A stretch of 64,000 nt of DNA from Mariniblastus sp. (lineage in GTDB: Bacteria > Planctomycetota > Planctomycetia > Pirellulales > Pirellulaceae): the NCBI GenBank assembly GCA_022447605.1, contig JAKVBG010000007.1, positions 62,001 to 126,000 of the forward strand, read 5' to 3'. Position numbers and translations under genes: made by a program. The notes under the pieces were generated by a model. The model saw only the letters and a list, made by a program, of their open reading frames with translations. It was not told the DNA's origin and searched no databases. This document shows, in pieces, positions 36,734-45,069 of the stretch. Numbering within the stretch: position 1 is the first letter of the stretch; every line of letters starts with the position of its first letter.

Positions 36734-37093
36734 ATGTTCTGGGAACTTTATCAGCAGAATCAGCTCCGCTCAGCCCATAGCTCTGCCAGTCGGGCGCAAG
36801 CCTCGGCCCAGCAAACCTATCGGCAAATCGAACGCCTGGAAGAAAAGGTGGACGCCCTGGCCCTGGCCTGCCAGTCGCTCTGGGAAATAGTTCGCGAGTC
36901 TTCGGATTTTTCCGAAGATCACCTGTTGGCCCGCATGGAACAGATCGATCTTCGCGACGGCAAGGCGGACGGGAAGATGTCACCGATTGGCCAGTCATGT
37001 CCGCAGTGTGGGAGAAAAACGAGTCGCCGCCGTGAACACTGCATTTACTGTGGACAAACAACTGGGCCTGCGGAGGTGTTTGGACGTCGATAA
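36734..37093 (+). CDS. Small coiled-coil protein with C-terminal zinc ribbon
   Basis: 119 residues. The N-terminal two-thirds is helical and charged (QQTYRQIERLEEKVDALALA), consistent with a coiled coil. The C-terminus has CPQC and CIYC pairs 13 residues apart, a classic zinc ribbon. There is no signal peptide. It stands alone between divergent and co-directional neighbours. The family is not recognised; a cytoplasmic protein- or nucleic-acid-binding role is possible. Confidence 0.75.
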   Translation: MFWELYQQNQLRSAHSSASRAQASAQQTYRQIERLEEKVDALALACQSLWEIVRESSDFSEDHLLARMEQIDLRDGKADGKMSPIGQSCPQCGRKTSRRREHCIYCGQTTGPAEVFGRR

Positions 37094-37198
37094 TAAGGCA
37101 TAATGGGTAGCTGACCGAAGCCAGCCCGTTTTGCCAAGGCGAGGCCTCGTCAGTTAACTACTATCCAGGCAATCAACCGCCCCGCCAGGGAGTCCAAC

Positions 37199-38689
37199 AT
37201 GACCATGGAAACCACTTCTTCCACTATCCACTCCGACATTCGTCAGCTGGAACCGGCCTCGCTGTGGAACCACTTTGCCGACCTGAATGGCGTCCCGCGG
37301 CCATCCAAGCAGGAAGAGCGCGTGATTGAGTTCATGCGCACCTTCGGCGAGTCGCTCGGGCTGGAGACGATCGTCGACCACGTGGGCAACGTGATCATTC
37401 GCAAACCAGCTTCTCCCGGGATGGAGGATCGGTTGCCGGTCGTGATGCAATCCCACCTCGATATGGTCTGTCAAAAGAACGCCGATACAGATTTTGATTT
37501 TGATACGCAGGGAATTCGCATGCGGGTGGAGGATGACTGGGTGCTGGCTGAGGGGACCACGCTCGGCGCCGACAACGGGATTGGTGTGGCGGCCATCATG
37601 GCGGTTCTGGCGGCCAGCGATATCGAGCACCCGCCGTTGGAGGGCCTGTTTACGATTGATGAAGAGACCGGGATGACGGGTGCCCAGGGGCTCGAGGGGG
37701 GCGTGCTACAGGCCCAGATCCTGCTGAACCTCGATACCGAGGACGACGATGAATTGACGATCGGTTGTGCCGGTGGGGTCAATGTGACGGCCACCGGTCA
37801 ATACACGCCGATTGATATTCCAAACGGAGCGATTGGATTCCACTTGGCCGTACGGGGTCTGCAGGGGGGCCACTCGGGGATGGACATCGCCCTGGGGCGC
37901 GGCAACGCCAATCGTATTATGAACCGCCTGTTGTGGGGCGCGTCAGCAGAATTCGGCCTGTCGGTCGTCCAGATCGAAGGGGGTGGTCTGAGGAATGCGA
38001 TTCCCCGTGAGTCGTTTGCCCAGGTGGCAGTTCCCGCCGACCGGGCCGATAACTTCCAGGCATGGTTCGACCGCCAGTCGGCCGTGATCCGGGCCGAATA
38101 CGTTTCGACCGATCCCGACTTGCAGATGGTGGCAGAGCCACTGAGCGAGGTCCCGGACAAGATGATTCCGCCCGCTCTGCAGAAATCTCTGCTCGGCGCT
38201 CTGTATTGCGTGCCTGATGGGATTTACCGGATGAGCCCGAGTATCCCGGGATTGGTCCAGACCTCCAACAACCTGGCCAGGGTAATGATCAAGGAGGGAG
38301 AATTCCAAGTTAAGAATCTGACCCGCAGTAGTGTGGATAGTGAACGGGCCGACCTGGCCACCGCGATTGGCGCCCTGCTGGAACTGACCGGGGCAGATAT
38401 CGAAGCGGCGGGAGATTATCCCGGCTGGCAGCCCGAACCGGATTCGGCCATTGTCCAGTTGATGTCGAGCCTGTACCAGGAGATGTTCGGTGAGCCGGCC
38501 AATGTGGCGGCCTGTCATGCCGGTCTGGAGTGCGGTTTACTGGGGGCCCATTACCCGCAGATGCAGCTGATCAGTTTTGGGCCCAATATTCGTGGCGCCC
38601 ACTCACCTGATGAGAAAGTCCAGATCAGCAGCGTGCAGAAGTTCTGGCGCTTCCTGATCGAGACTTTGCAGAGAATTCCTGCCCGTTAG
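37199..38689 (+). CDS. pepD: Aminoacyl-histidine dipeptidase (M20 family, PepD)
   Basis: A 496-residue cytosolic dipeptidase, close to E. coli PepD in length. Metal ligands are visible in MQSHLDMVCQKN, GADNGIGVA and DEETGMTGAQGL, and the lid-domain block GLQGGHSGMDIALGRGNANR is intact, as is the C-terminal CHAGLECGLLG and GPNIRGAHSPDE. It hydrolyses Xaa-His and other dipeptides using two zinc ions. The ATG follows CAGGGAG. It is convergent with the RimK-like gene, with 24 bases between stops. Confidence 0.95.
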   Translation: MTMETTSSTIHSDIRQLEPASLWNHFADLNGVPRPSKQEERVIEFMRTFGESLGLETIVDHVGNVIIRKPASPGMEDRLPVVMQSHLDMVCQKNADTDFDFDTQGIRMRVEDDWVLAEGTTLGADNGIGVAAIMAVLAASDIEHPPLEGLFTIDEETGMTGAQGLEGGVLQAQILLNLDTEDDDELTIGCAGGVNVTATGQYTPIDIPNGAIGFHLAVRGLQGGHSGMDIALGRGNANRIMNRLLWGASAEFGLSVVQIEGGGLRNAIPRESFAQVAVPADRADNFQAWFDRQSAVIRAEYVSTDPDLQMVAEPLSEVPDKMIPPALQKSLLGALYCVPDGIYRMSPSIPGLVQTSNNLARVMIKEGEFQVKNLTRSSVDSERADLATAIGALLELTGADIEAAGDYPGWQPEPDSAIVQLMSSLYQEMFGEPANVAACHAGLECGLLGAHYPQMQLISFGPNIRGAHSPDEKVQISSVQKFWRFLIETLQRIPAR

Positions 38690-38713
38690 GCTGATCGGTT
38701 ACGCTGGGACCGT

Positions 38714-39967
38714 TCAGGCCTGAGTCTGTTTGGTTTCCGGTGAGGACGGTTTGATGGCGACCGTCTCGGGCGGTTCCTGGTGACCCAGATCGGTTCGCAG
38801 ATCCTGGACCTCGGGTCGGCGCAGCTTGCGGGTTTTGGGTGGCACCATTTTTCGCATCAACTCGAGCTGTCCGAAACAGAGCAGCCGGTCCCCCGGTTCC
38901 AGGCGGTGCCTCGACCGCGGGTTGGGAACGACCGTGGTGCCGCGGTACAGTACCAGGACATTGATGTCCTTTTCCGTCAGGCCTGATTCGTCGATCGTTT
39001 TGCCGATGAACTCGGAACCCTCCGGGATGTAGATTTCGGCAACACCGTAACCCCGGCTGACGGTCAGGCGCTGTCGCAAATCAATTTCCGGGAAATCGAC
39101 CTGGGCGGCAATGTAGTCGATGATGGCACCGGCGATATCGAGCCGTGTGCAGGATTCGATCCCTTCCAGGCCCGGCGAAGAATTGACCTCCATGACCTGC
39201 GGGCCATCCCGTCCTTCCAGCATGTCCACCCCCGCGATCCGCAGCCCCATGATCTGTGTGGCCCGGATAGCTGTTTGGCAGTATGTGTCATCCAGGATGA
39301 CCGGCTCGGTCTTGCCGCCGCGATGGACGTTGCTGCGAAACTCCTGTCCCTGGGCCACGCGGCGGATCGCGGCGACGACCCGGTCACCAATCACAAAGGC
39401 GCGGATATCTCGACCCTTGCTCTCAGAAACAAATTTCTGCAACAGGACGTTCTGTTTGGTTGATTGCAAGGTCTCGATGATCGCCTCGGCAATACTGACC
39501 TTGTCGGCCAGGATGACGCCGACTCCCTGGGTCCCTTCCAGCAGTTTGATGATGACCGGCGCGCCACCAATTCTTTCAATCGCCGGCAGGACATCGCTGC
39601 GAGAGCGCACAAAGGCCGTTTTCGGGATGCCGATATTGTGACGGCTCAGGATTTGCAAGCTGCGCAATTTATCACGCGAGTTGGAGAGGCCTGAGGAACT
39701 GTTGGCGCAAAAGACATCCATCTGTTCAAACTGCCGGACGACGGCTGTACCGAAATAGGTGATCGAGGCGCCAATGCGTGGCAGCACGGCATCGAAATCG
39801 GGGAGCTGTTTCCCCTCGTAGAACAGGTCGGGGTCACCCTGATCAGAATCGATCGAGAACTTGAGTGTGTCGAGGACCTGGACCACTTTGCCTCGCCGCT
39901 CGGCCGCTTCACAAAGCCGTCGCGTACTGTAACAGTTCCTGCTTCGAGATAGGATGGCCAAGTTCAT
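38714..39967 (-). CDS. rimK: RimK-type ATP-grasp ligase fused to a C-terminal RCK_C (TrkA-C) domain
   Basis: 417 residues. Residues 1-290 match RimK: the N-terminal domain with NLAILSRSR, the ATP-grasp core (KLLEGTQGVGVILAD at 141-155; LLQKFVSES at 175-183) and the metal-binding EVNSSPGLEGIE (260-271). RimK adds glutamates to the C-terminus of ribosomal protein S6. Residues about 306-376 (YGVAEIYIPEGSEFIGK, LEPGDRLLCFG) form an RCK_C fold that in TrkA proteins binds small ligands such as nucleotides. The fusion suggests ligand control of the ligase. It follows the retropepsin-like gene by 77 bases on the same strand, a conserved RimK partner. Confidence 0.9.
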   Translation of the reverse strand: MNLAILSRSRNCYSTRRLCEAAERRGKVVQVLDTLKFSIDSDQGDPDLFYEGKQLPDFDAVLPRIGASITYFGTAVVRQFEQMDVFCANSSSGLSNSRDKLRSLQILSRHNIGIPKTAFVRSRSDVLPAIERIGGAPVIIKLLEGTQGVGVILADKVSIAEAIIETLQSTKQNVLLQKFVSESKGRDIRAFVIGDRVVAAIRRVAQGQEFRSNVHRGGKTEPVILDDTYCQTAIRATQIMGLRIAGVDMLEGRDGPQVMEVNSSPGLEGIESCTRLDIAGAIIDYIAAQVDFPEIDLRQRLTVSRGYGVAEIYIPEGSEFIGKTIDESGLTEKDINVLVLYRGTTVVPNPRSRHRLEPGDRLLCFGQLELMRKMVPPKTRKLRRPEVQDLRTDLGHQEPPETVAIKPSSPETKQTQA

Positions 39968-40044
39968 TGGAGTACTCGCAGATGCCGAATTCAGTCCCTC
40001 TTCAGAATTCTAATGACGGGACGATCGAAGTGTAGACAAGAAAT

Positions 40045-40521
40045 CTAATTTTCCTGATTGAGAGGGCGGTCGGGGTTCACGCCTTTCCGTTTTGGTTTCC
40101 GCCCCGCGTACGAACGGGCCGGGTCGACGAGGAACCTGCCTCGCAATGCTTCCCTGCCCAACAACATGCGGAACCCCATTTCGCTTCGGTCGACCAGGGT
40201 CAGGTCGATTTCAAACGACCGGCCGGCCAAGCGGATCGGGATGCGGATCACGGGCCGGTTCGTCTTGTGGCCTGTGGAACTCCGGATTTCACGGTATTCC
40301 AGCAGCGGGGCCTCGGTCTGGACAAAGGGTTCCTCGGCTCTCTGGCGGGGGGCCACTTTGAAACGGACTCGCGATCCCTGTTCGCCGTTGACGATTTCCA
40401 CATCGAACGCGTGCAGGCAGGAGGACCGGGCGCCCGTATCCACCTTGGCTTTGATTCGCTGGATTCCCAGTTCCGGGATGCGGACCCACTCCCTCCAGCC
40501 GAGTGTTTTCAATTCAGGCAT
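40045..40521 (-). CDS. RimK-associated retropepsin-like protease family protein (Zn_protease/PF05618 type)
   Basis: 158 residues from the ATG at 40521. The active-site-like triad DTGARSS (D28) sits at the start of the domain and HKTNRPVIRIPI and FRMLLGREAL follow, as in the family annotated as putative ATP-dependent zinc protease, which structurally resembles retropepsins. It is commonly encoded next to rimK and is thought to act on the glutamate tails RimK adds. Here it directly precedes the RimK-RCK fusion. The Arg/Lys-rich C-terminal tail is family-typical. Confidence 0.88.
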   Translation of the reverse strand: MPELKTLGWREWVRIPELGIQRIKAKVDTGARSSCLHAFDVEIVNGEQGSRVRFKVAPRQRAEEPFVQTEAPLLEYREIRSSTGHKTNRPVIRIPIRLAGRSFEIDLTLVDRSEMGFRMLLGREALRGRFLVDPARSYAGRKPKRKGVNPDRPLNQEN

Positions 40522-40659
40522 GACAAACAACGATCCCGCAGTGGCGAACTCAATTTGGTAGAGCCGGGCCCGGGCAAACGGTTCTGCCGGTCACTGGCTT
40601 GCTAACTACTATTTCAGGAATCAAGAAAATATCCAGTCAGAATCTTTCCCGCAGGGCAA

Positions 40660-41973
40660 TTAACGGGCCAGGCAATACAGCCACTGTTGCGTTTCGCCAT
40701 CCCGTTGAAAACCGACCCGCATGTAGATGCGGTCGTTGACGATCGTCAGGCTGGCAAAACAGGATTCACCCAGCTGGTTTTCAGCCACCGGTTCGTAGCG
40801 ATCGGGGTTCGGTTTGAACACAAAGGTTTTGCCTCGCTCGGTGGTGATATAGAGATGCCCACCCGCCAGGACGGGCGACGCGCTGACCGGCCCGGCCAAT
40901 CGCTGCTTCCACATTTCCCGGCCTGTTTCGGCATCCCAGCAGTAACCGATACCACGGTCGCTGATACCGTAGACAAACCCGTCGTGGACCAGAAGCGATT
41001 GCTCATACACTTTGACCGTGTTGCTCCAGACGAGCTGCCCCGTACCATCCGCCTTAACGGCTACCGTGCCGCCACGGGGGAAACCGCCGTTGGCAATCAC
41101 GATGTCCTGATGAAACACCATGGTGCTGCAGGTGACCTCCCAGGGGCCCTTGGCCGACCAGATCTCTTGCCCGTTTCGGGGGTCATAGCTGGTGACCCGG
41201 CTGCTGCCACTGAGCAGAAGCTGGTCCCTGCCGGCTACAGGCTGGACGATCGGTGAAGAATACCCGGTTCCCAAGTTGCGCGGTGTTCGCCAGATTTCCG
41301 ACCCATCGGCTTGGTCGAAGGCAGTCAAAGAACCTTTTTGTTCACATTCCGCAGAGACGATCACCATGTTTTGGTAAAGGCAGGGAGAGGCTCCGTAGCC
41401 GAAAGGGTAACGCGAGATGAATTGGCCAGCCGTTTTTTTCCAGAGTAGATTACCGTCGTGATCCAACGCTGCCAGAACGACGCGGTCCTTGTTCCAGAAG
41501 GTGGCAAACAGCCGGTCCTCGGTGGCCGCGATGGTCGGCGAGGCGTGGCTGTTGTTCGGGTGGATCTTCGGGCTGAGGTCTCCTTGGCAGATGGTCGTCT
41601 GCCAGAGCTGCTTACCCGTTTTGCGGTCGATCGACAGGACCGATTGGGTCTGGTGAGATGCCTCGCTGGTCGTCAGGAATATCTTGTCACCAACGACGAT
41701 GGGGCTGGAGTGACCTCGCCCCGGGATGGCGGTCTTCCAGAGAACATTCCTGGTTTCGTCCCACTCCGTCGGCGGTTGCTGTCCGGCCTGGGCAATCCCG
41801 TCTTTGGTCGGTCCCCGCCAGGTCGGCCATTCGTCCGTACCGGTGGCGACCGCCGACAGACTGGCCAGATAGCAGGCCAGGCCGAGAGTGATCCAAGCCG
41901 GCCGGCGGTTGCTTGCCGTGGCAGGGTCCCTCGCTGTCCGGTGCAAGCCGGGAAGTTGACGACCTTGATTCAT
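40660..41973 (-). CDS. Secreted PQQ-type/BamB-like beta-propeller protein
   Basis: 437 residues from the ATG at 41973 (a GTG at 41985 adds four). A signal sequence (WITLGLACYLASLSAVATG) is followed by WPTWRGPTKDG, the characteristic start of planctomycete propeller proteins, and about seven blades with the pattern LDxxTGKxLWxxx (for example SIDRKTGKQLWQT, CWDAETGREMWKQ). It is periplasmic or secreted. The gene starts 24 bases after the cmoB stop, so it is probably co-transcribed with cmoB although the functions seem unrelated. A role as outer-membrane assembly or sugar-oxidation scaffold cannot be separated from sequence alone. Confidence 0.85.
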   Translation of the reverse strand: MNQGRQLPGLHRTARDPATASNRRPAWITLGLACYLASLSAVATGTDEWPTWRGPTKDGIAQAGQQPPTEWDETRNVLWKTAIPGRGHSSPIVVGDKIFLTTSEASHQTQSVLSIDRKTGKQLWQTTICQGDLSPKIHPNNSHASPTIAATEDRLFATFWNKDRVVLAALDHDGNLLWKKTAGQFISRYPFGYGASPCLYQNMVIVSAECEQKGSLTAFDQADGSEIWRTPRNLGTGYSSPIVQPVAGRDQLLLSGSSRVTSYDPRNGQEIWSAKGPWEVTCSTMVFHQDIVIANGGFPRGGTVAVKADGTGQLVWSNTVKVYEQSLLVHDGFVYGISDRGIGYCWDAETGREMWKQRLAGPVSASPVLAGGHLYITTERGKTFVFKPNPDRYEPVAENQLGESCFASLTIVNDRIYMRVGFQRDGETQQWLYCLAR

Positions 41974-41997
41974 GAAGCATTCCACCGGTTGGCGTTC

Positions 41998-42987
41998 CTA
42001 TTGAAACTGTCGTTCTGCCCGGATGACGGTCCGGTAAGGGGCGGGATAGCCTTCCACGGTTTGGTTGCCGTCGAGCGGATCGATAAAATCGACCAGGCTT
42101 TCATAGGGAGCCAGTTCGGTCGATCGCTGCTCTTCAAAGGTGACTTTGGTGTGGGAGACGATTTCGACCTGTTTGAACCCGCTCCGCCGGATCCAGTTTA
42201 CCAGACACTCGGCGGTTGGCACAAAATAGACATTGCGGGCCTTGGCGTATCGCTCTTGGGGAAACAGTGCGATGGAACCGGTCCCCGGAATCGTCTGGCT
42301 CTCGATGATCAGTGTACCACCGACTCTTACGGCGCGGTGCAGGCGCTGCAGGATTTCGATCGGGTTGCGGTGGTGGTACAAGATCCCCATGCACCAGACC
42401 ATGTCAAAATCTCGATCGAACAGATCGAGATCCCCGACACCCATCAGTTCGTACTGGAGGTTGGGCAAATGCAGATACCGTTGCATCAGTTCAAACTGCA
42501 GGTAAAACGGGATCGAGGGGTCAATTCCCAGTACAAGCCGGGGCTGTTGGTGCGCGGCGCGGAACATGTAATAGCCATTTCCACAACCGACGTCGAGAAT
42601 CTGTTTGCCTTCGAGGCAGCCCAGTTCCGAAATGATGCGATCCCACTTCATGTGGGATTGCCATTCGGCATCGATTTCGTGGCCAAACATTCGAAAGGGT
42701 CCCTTCCGCCACGGCAGGAGCTGGTAGATTGCCTTTTCGAGTAATTCGTGTTGTTCCTCGGTTAGGTCCAAGGGGCGACCGATGGTAACATGGTTCAGGT
42801 CGAGATGCTGTTCGACCGCGTTGGGCAGCTCTGCGGCGGTAGGTAGTTTGCCGATGGCATTGGCCTGCTCCAGAAAATGGGGGCGTTCCATTTTCTGGCG
42901 GCGCTCACGACGTAACTGCTCGACTTTGTGGAAGTCAACTTGGTTGAGTTTCGTTTTGAAAATGTCGGGTCGTTGCCAGGTTAGCAT
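41998..42987 (-). CDS. cmoB: tRNA U34 carboxymethyltransferase CmoB
   Basis: 329 residues from MLTWQRPDIF at 42987. Family blocks are DAEWQSHMKWDRI, the SAM-site LDVGCGNGYYMFRAA, GIDPSIPFYLQFEL, MGILYHHRNPIEIL and ESQTIPG. CmoB transfers the carboxymethyl group of carboxy-SAM to 5-hydroxyuridine at the wobble position of tRNAs, giving cmo5U and widening codon reading. The open frame continues upstream to 43548 but that stretch is antisense to cmoA and not protein-like. Its partner gene cmoA is divergent, 54 bases away. Confidence 0.95.
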   Translation of the reverse strand: MLTWQRPDIFKTKLNQVDFHKVEQLRRERRQKMERPHFLEQANAIGKLPTAAELPNAVEQHLDLNHVTIGRPLDLTEEQHELLEKAIYQLLPWRKGPFRMFGHEIDAEWQSHMKWDRIISELGCLEGKQILDVGCGNGYYMFRAAHQQPRLVLGIDPSIPFYLQFELMQRYLHLPNLQYELMGVGDLDLFDRDFDMVWCMGILYHHRNPIEILQRLHRAVRVGGTLIIESQTIPGTGSIALFPQERYAKARNVYFVPTAECLVNWIRRSGFKQVEIVSHTKVTFEEQRSTELAPYESLVDFIDPLDGNQTVEGYPAPYRTVIRAERQFQ

Positions 42988-43041
42988 CGTAGGGAATGAT
43001 ACAAACGCGAAAGGGTCAGGGACCGGAGCCAAGTCAGTATT
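42988..43041. promoter_or_regulatory. Short divergent intergenic region between cmoB and cmoA
   Basis: Only 54 bases separate the two start codons, so both promoters must overlap here or lie inside the opposite gene's 5' region. No consensus boxes are obvious. Confidence 0.5.
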
Positions 43042-43779
43042 ATGGTGCAAATTGATCGTTTGTTTAATGAGATCAATCCAAAACTGGGGGAATTTACGTT
43101 TGATGAAAACGTGGCCCATGTTTTTGATGACATGATTTCGCGCAGCGTCCCCCTGTACGACGATGTCCAGCGGGTACTGCCGGTGTTGGCCAGCCTGCTG
43201 GACCACCCAGTCATCAGGGTGGTCGACCTCGGATGCTCGACCGGGACCTCGCTGATCCAGCTGGCGCAGGCGTTGCCTCACCGCCAGTTGGAGCTGATCG
43301 GAGTCGACAATTCCCAGGCCATGCTCGACAAGTGCGCCGAAAAGCTGTCGAGCCTCGATATACAGCCGCAGGTGGAACTGGTGCGGGCAGACATACGTGA
43401 TTACGAGCCGCGGGATGCATCCATTATCCTGATGAATTACACGTTGCAGTTTGTCGATTTGCCGAGTCGTCCCAAGCTGCTCTCCCGGATTTGCCAGTCG
43501 ATCCGCCCTGACGGATTCATGCTGGTCAGTGAGAAGGTCTCTCATCACCAGGTTGCCGTGGATGACGCATTGGTCGAACTCTATTTTGAATTCAAGCGGC
43601 GCAACGGGTACAGCGAGCTGGAAATCGCCCGTAAGCGGGAAGCTTTGGAGACTGTGCTGGTGCCGGTAACGGTTGACGAGAATGGTCGAATGTTCCGGGA
43701 AGCCGGATTTGCCGAGGTGGAACTCCTGTTGAAGTGGTTCAACTTTGCCACATTTGTTGTTCGTAAATCGGCCGGATAG
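43042..43779 (+). CDS. cmoA: Carboxy-S-adenosyl-L-methionine synthase CmoA
   Basis: 245 residues, matching E. coli CmoA in length. Visible blocks are FDENVAHVFDDMISRSVPLY, the SAM-binding VVDLGCSTGTSLIQLA, SNYTLQF-like MNYTLQFVD and EKVSHHQVAVDDAL. CmoA makes carboxy-SAM from SAM and prephenate, the donor used by CmoB. ATG 43042 is the only sensible start. Together the two genes give the complete last two steps of cmo5U34 synthesis. Confidence 0.95.
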   Translation: MVQIDRLFNEINPKLGEFTFDENVAHVFDDMISRSVPLYDDVQRVLPVLASLLDHPVIRVVDLGCSTGTSLIQLAQALPHRQLELIGVDNSQAMLDKCAEKLSSLDIQPQVELVRADIRDYEPRDASIILMNYTLQFVDLPSRPKLLSRICQSIRPDGFMLVSEKVSHHQVAVDDALVELYFEFKRRNGYSELEIARKREALETVLVPVTVDENGRMFREAGFAEVELLLKWFNFATFVVRKSAG

Positions 43780-44449
43780 TATTGGATAGTCGGTCGTCGC
43801 CCCCGCTGGGTGCAGGGATCGGTGGTTGCCCCAGAGTCCTTTTCCTGCTGGGTGCTGCTTGCCAGCCAGCCCTTCGTGCTCAAGTTGATGGCGCCCTGTG
43901 GCCCGGAAGAAGAGGGGGTGGCTGATCTCGATGGGGGCTGGGATTTTCGTCTCGGTTATGAACTACGGGAGATGGCGAAGTGGCTCCAGTAGATGGATCA
44001 GCGGGCAGCTCGACAGAATCCTCAAAATCCAACCCTCGGCCGCCAGCCTCATCCTTGGCGGCAGACCTATCCCGCCTCGAAGGTCCGTTTCCGGGCAATT
44101 TTTGGGCTTCCCAGCCAAGCTGATCGAGGCCGCACCGCAGTGTCCGCTCTACCTCGCCGTCAAGAACATCAGGTCGCGTGAGCCGCGCCAGCAGCATGAG
44201 CAACCAGACGAGTCCTCCGGGAAGTAACGGCTATTCCGGTTTCCCCGGTTACGAAAACTTCCGCAGTTAGCGAAAAGGCGCAACGATTGTTGCGACCGGC
44301 GCCTGGTAGGGATATCCGCCCGAATATTTTACCCAACTTCTTGAAAAAGAGGCGTTCTCATGATGTTGCGAGCTAGAGTTCCTCTGACATGGCTGCTGGA
44401 GCATGGCCCAACACGCTTGTCGATGTCCTTCAACACACGGGTAACTCTG
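43780..44449. other. 670-base region without a supported gene
   Basis: Between cmoA and a small membrane-protein gene, both on the plus strand. Several overlapping short frames on both strands have no recognisable content. A 24-codon frame at 44196-44270 is rich in Gly, Tyr and Phe but cannot be supported. An alternative ATG for the downstream gene lies at 44360. The function of the remainder is unknown. Confidence 0.45.
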
Positions 44450-44965
44450 ATGAATACGAATAAGACTAGAATCGCAGTTTGTCTTGGGTTGGCATTGGCC
44501 GTCCTGGTATTTGGCTTCCTCGCTTTGAGCGGCACGGCGTCCTCTACCCTCGAGCTGACCCCGGCCGAACAGGCTCTCGTGGATGCGGGTATTCCCGAGA
44601 TTCCCAATGCCGAGATCTGCCAGGCCGCCGCCACGCTGGTCGACAACGAAATCCGAAAAACGGTTACGACCGAACGATCGGTTTCAGAGACACGCGATTT
44701 CTACGAGGCAAAGCTGGAGCAGAATGGTTGGGAATACCAGCCGTTGGAGATGAATCACTCCAGCTCCTATTGCAATCAGTTCCTGAAAGGCAACCAGGTG
44801 TTCTTGCTTTCAGCAACGCCCGCACAAAGCAACCACAAACATACTTTCGTGCAGATCAGCTATCGACGAACAATCAATGAGCCGGGCACGAAACCGAACG
44901 GGGACCAGGGTGGGTTCCGATACATGCAGCCGGATCAACGAACACGGGAAGTTGGTTTTCAGTAA
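44450..44965 (+). CDS. Small membrane-anchored or secreted hypothetical protein
   Basis: 171 residues from the ATG at 44450, giving a short basic start and a hydrophobic segment (IAVCLGLALAVLVFGFLAL) as signal or anchor. An upstream in-frame ATG at 44360 has a GAGGCG ribosome-like site and would add 30 residues. The mature part contains a helix-rich region (TPAEQALVDAGIPEIPNAE) and a segment RDFYEAKLEQNGWEYQPLEM typical of small periplasmic stress or binding domains. I do not recognise a named family. It ends before a strong terminator. Confidence 0.7.
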   Translation: MNTNKTRIAVCLGLALAVLVFGFLALSGTASSTLELTPAEQALVDAGIPEIPNAEICQAAATLVDNEIRKTVTTERSVSETRDFYEAKLEQNGWEYQPLEMNHSSSYCNQFLKGNQVFLLSATPAQSNHKHTFVQISYRRTINEPGTKPNGDQGGFRYMQPDQRTREVGFQ

Positions 44966-44994
44966 GATGAGATGATCACCAATTCACCTAGGTA

Positions 44995-45027
44995 GCCCGG
45001 TGTGTTTTCACACCGGGCATTTTTTTT
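44995..45027 (+). terminator. Rho-independent terminator
   Basis: A perfect 10-base stem GCCCGGTGTG/CACACCGGGC with a TTTT loop is followed by A and eight T residues. It lies 30 bases after the stop at 44965. The opposite strand has no T-tract, so it acts on the plus-strand gene. Confidence 0.93.
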
Positions 45028-45069
45028 GCGCGGCCCCCGACGGGTGACGCATCACAATGGCTTCCCACG

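Noticed and set aside
42988-43548. N-terminal extension of cmoB by 187 codons
   Set aside because: The extension is exactly antisense to cmoA, is not protein-like, and CmoB from 42987 already has the family length.
43880-44227. Overlapping frames of about 107-109 codons on both strands
   Set aside because: Proline/Arg-rich composition, no start signals and mutual overlap; no basis to choose either.
44196-44270. A 24-residue peptide rich in Gly, Tyr and Phe
   Set aside because: Too short, without a ribosome site or known homologues; could be chance in non-coding DNA.
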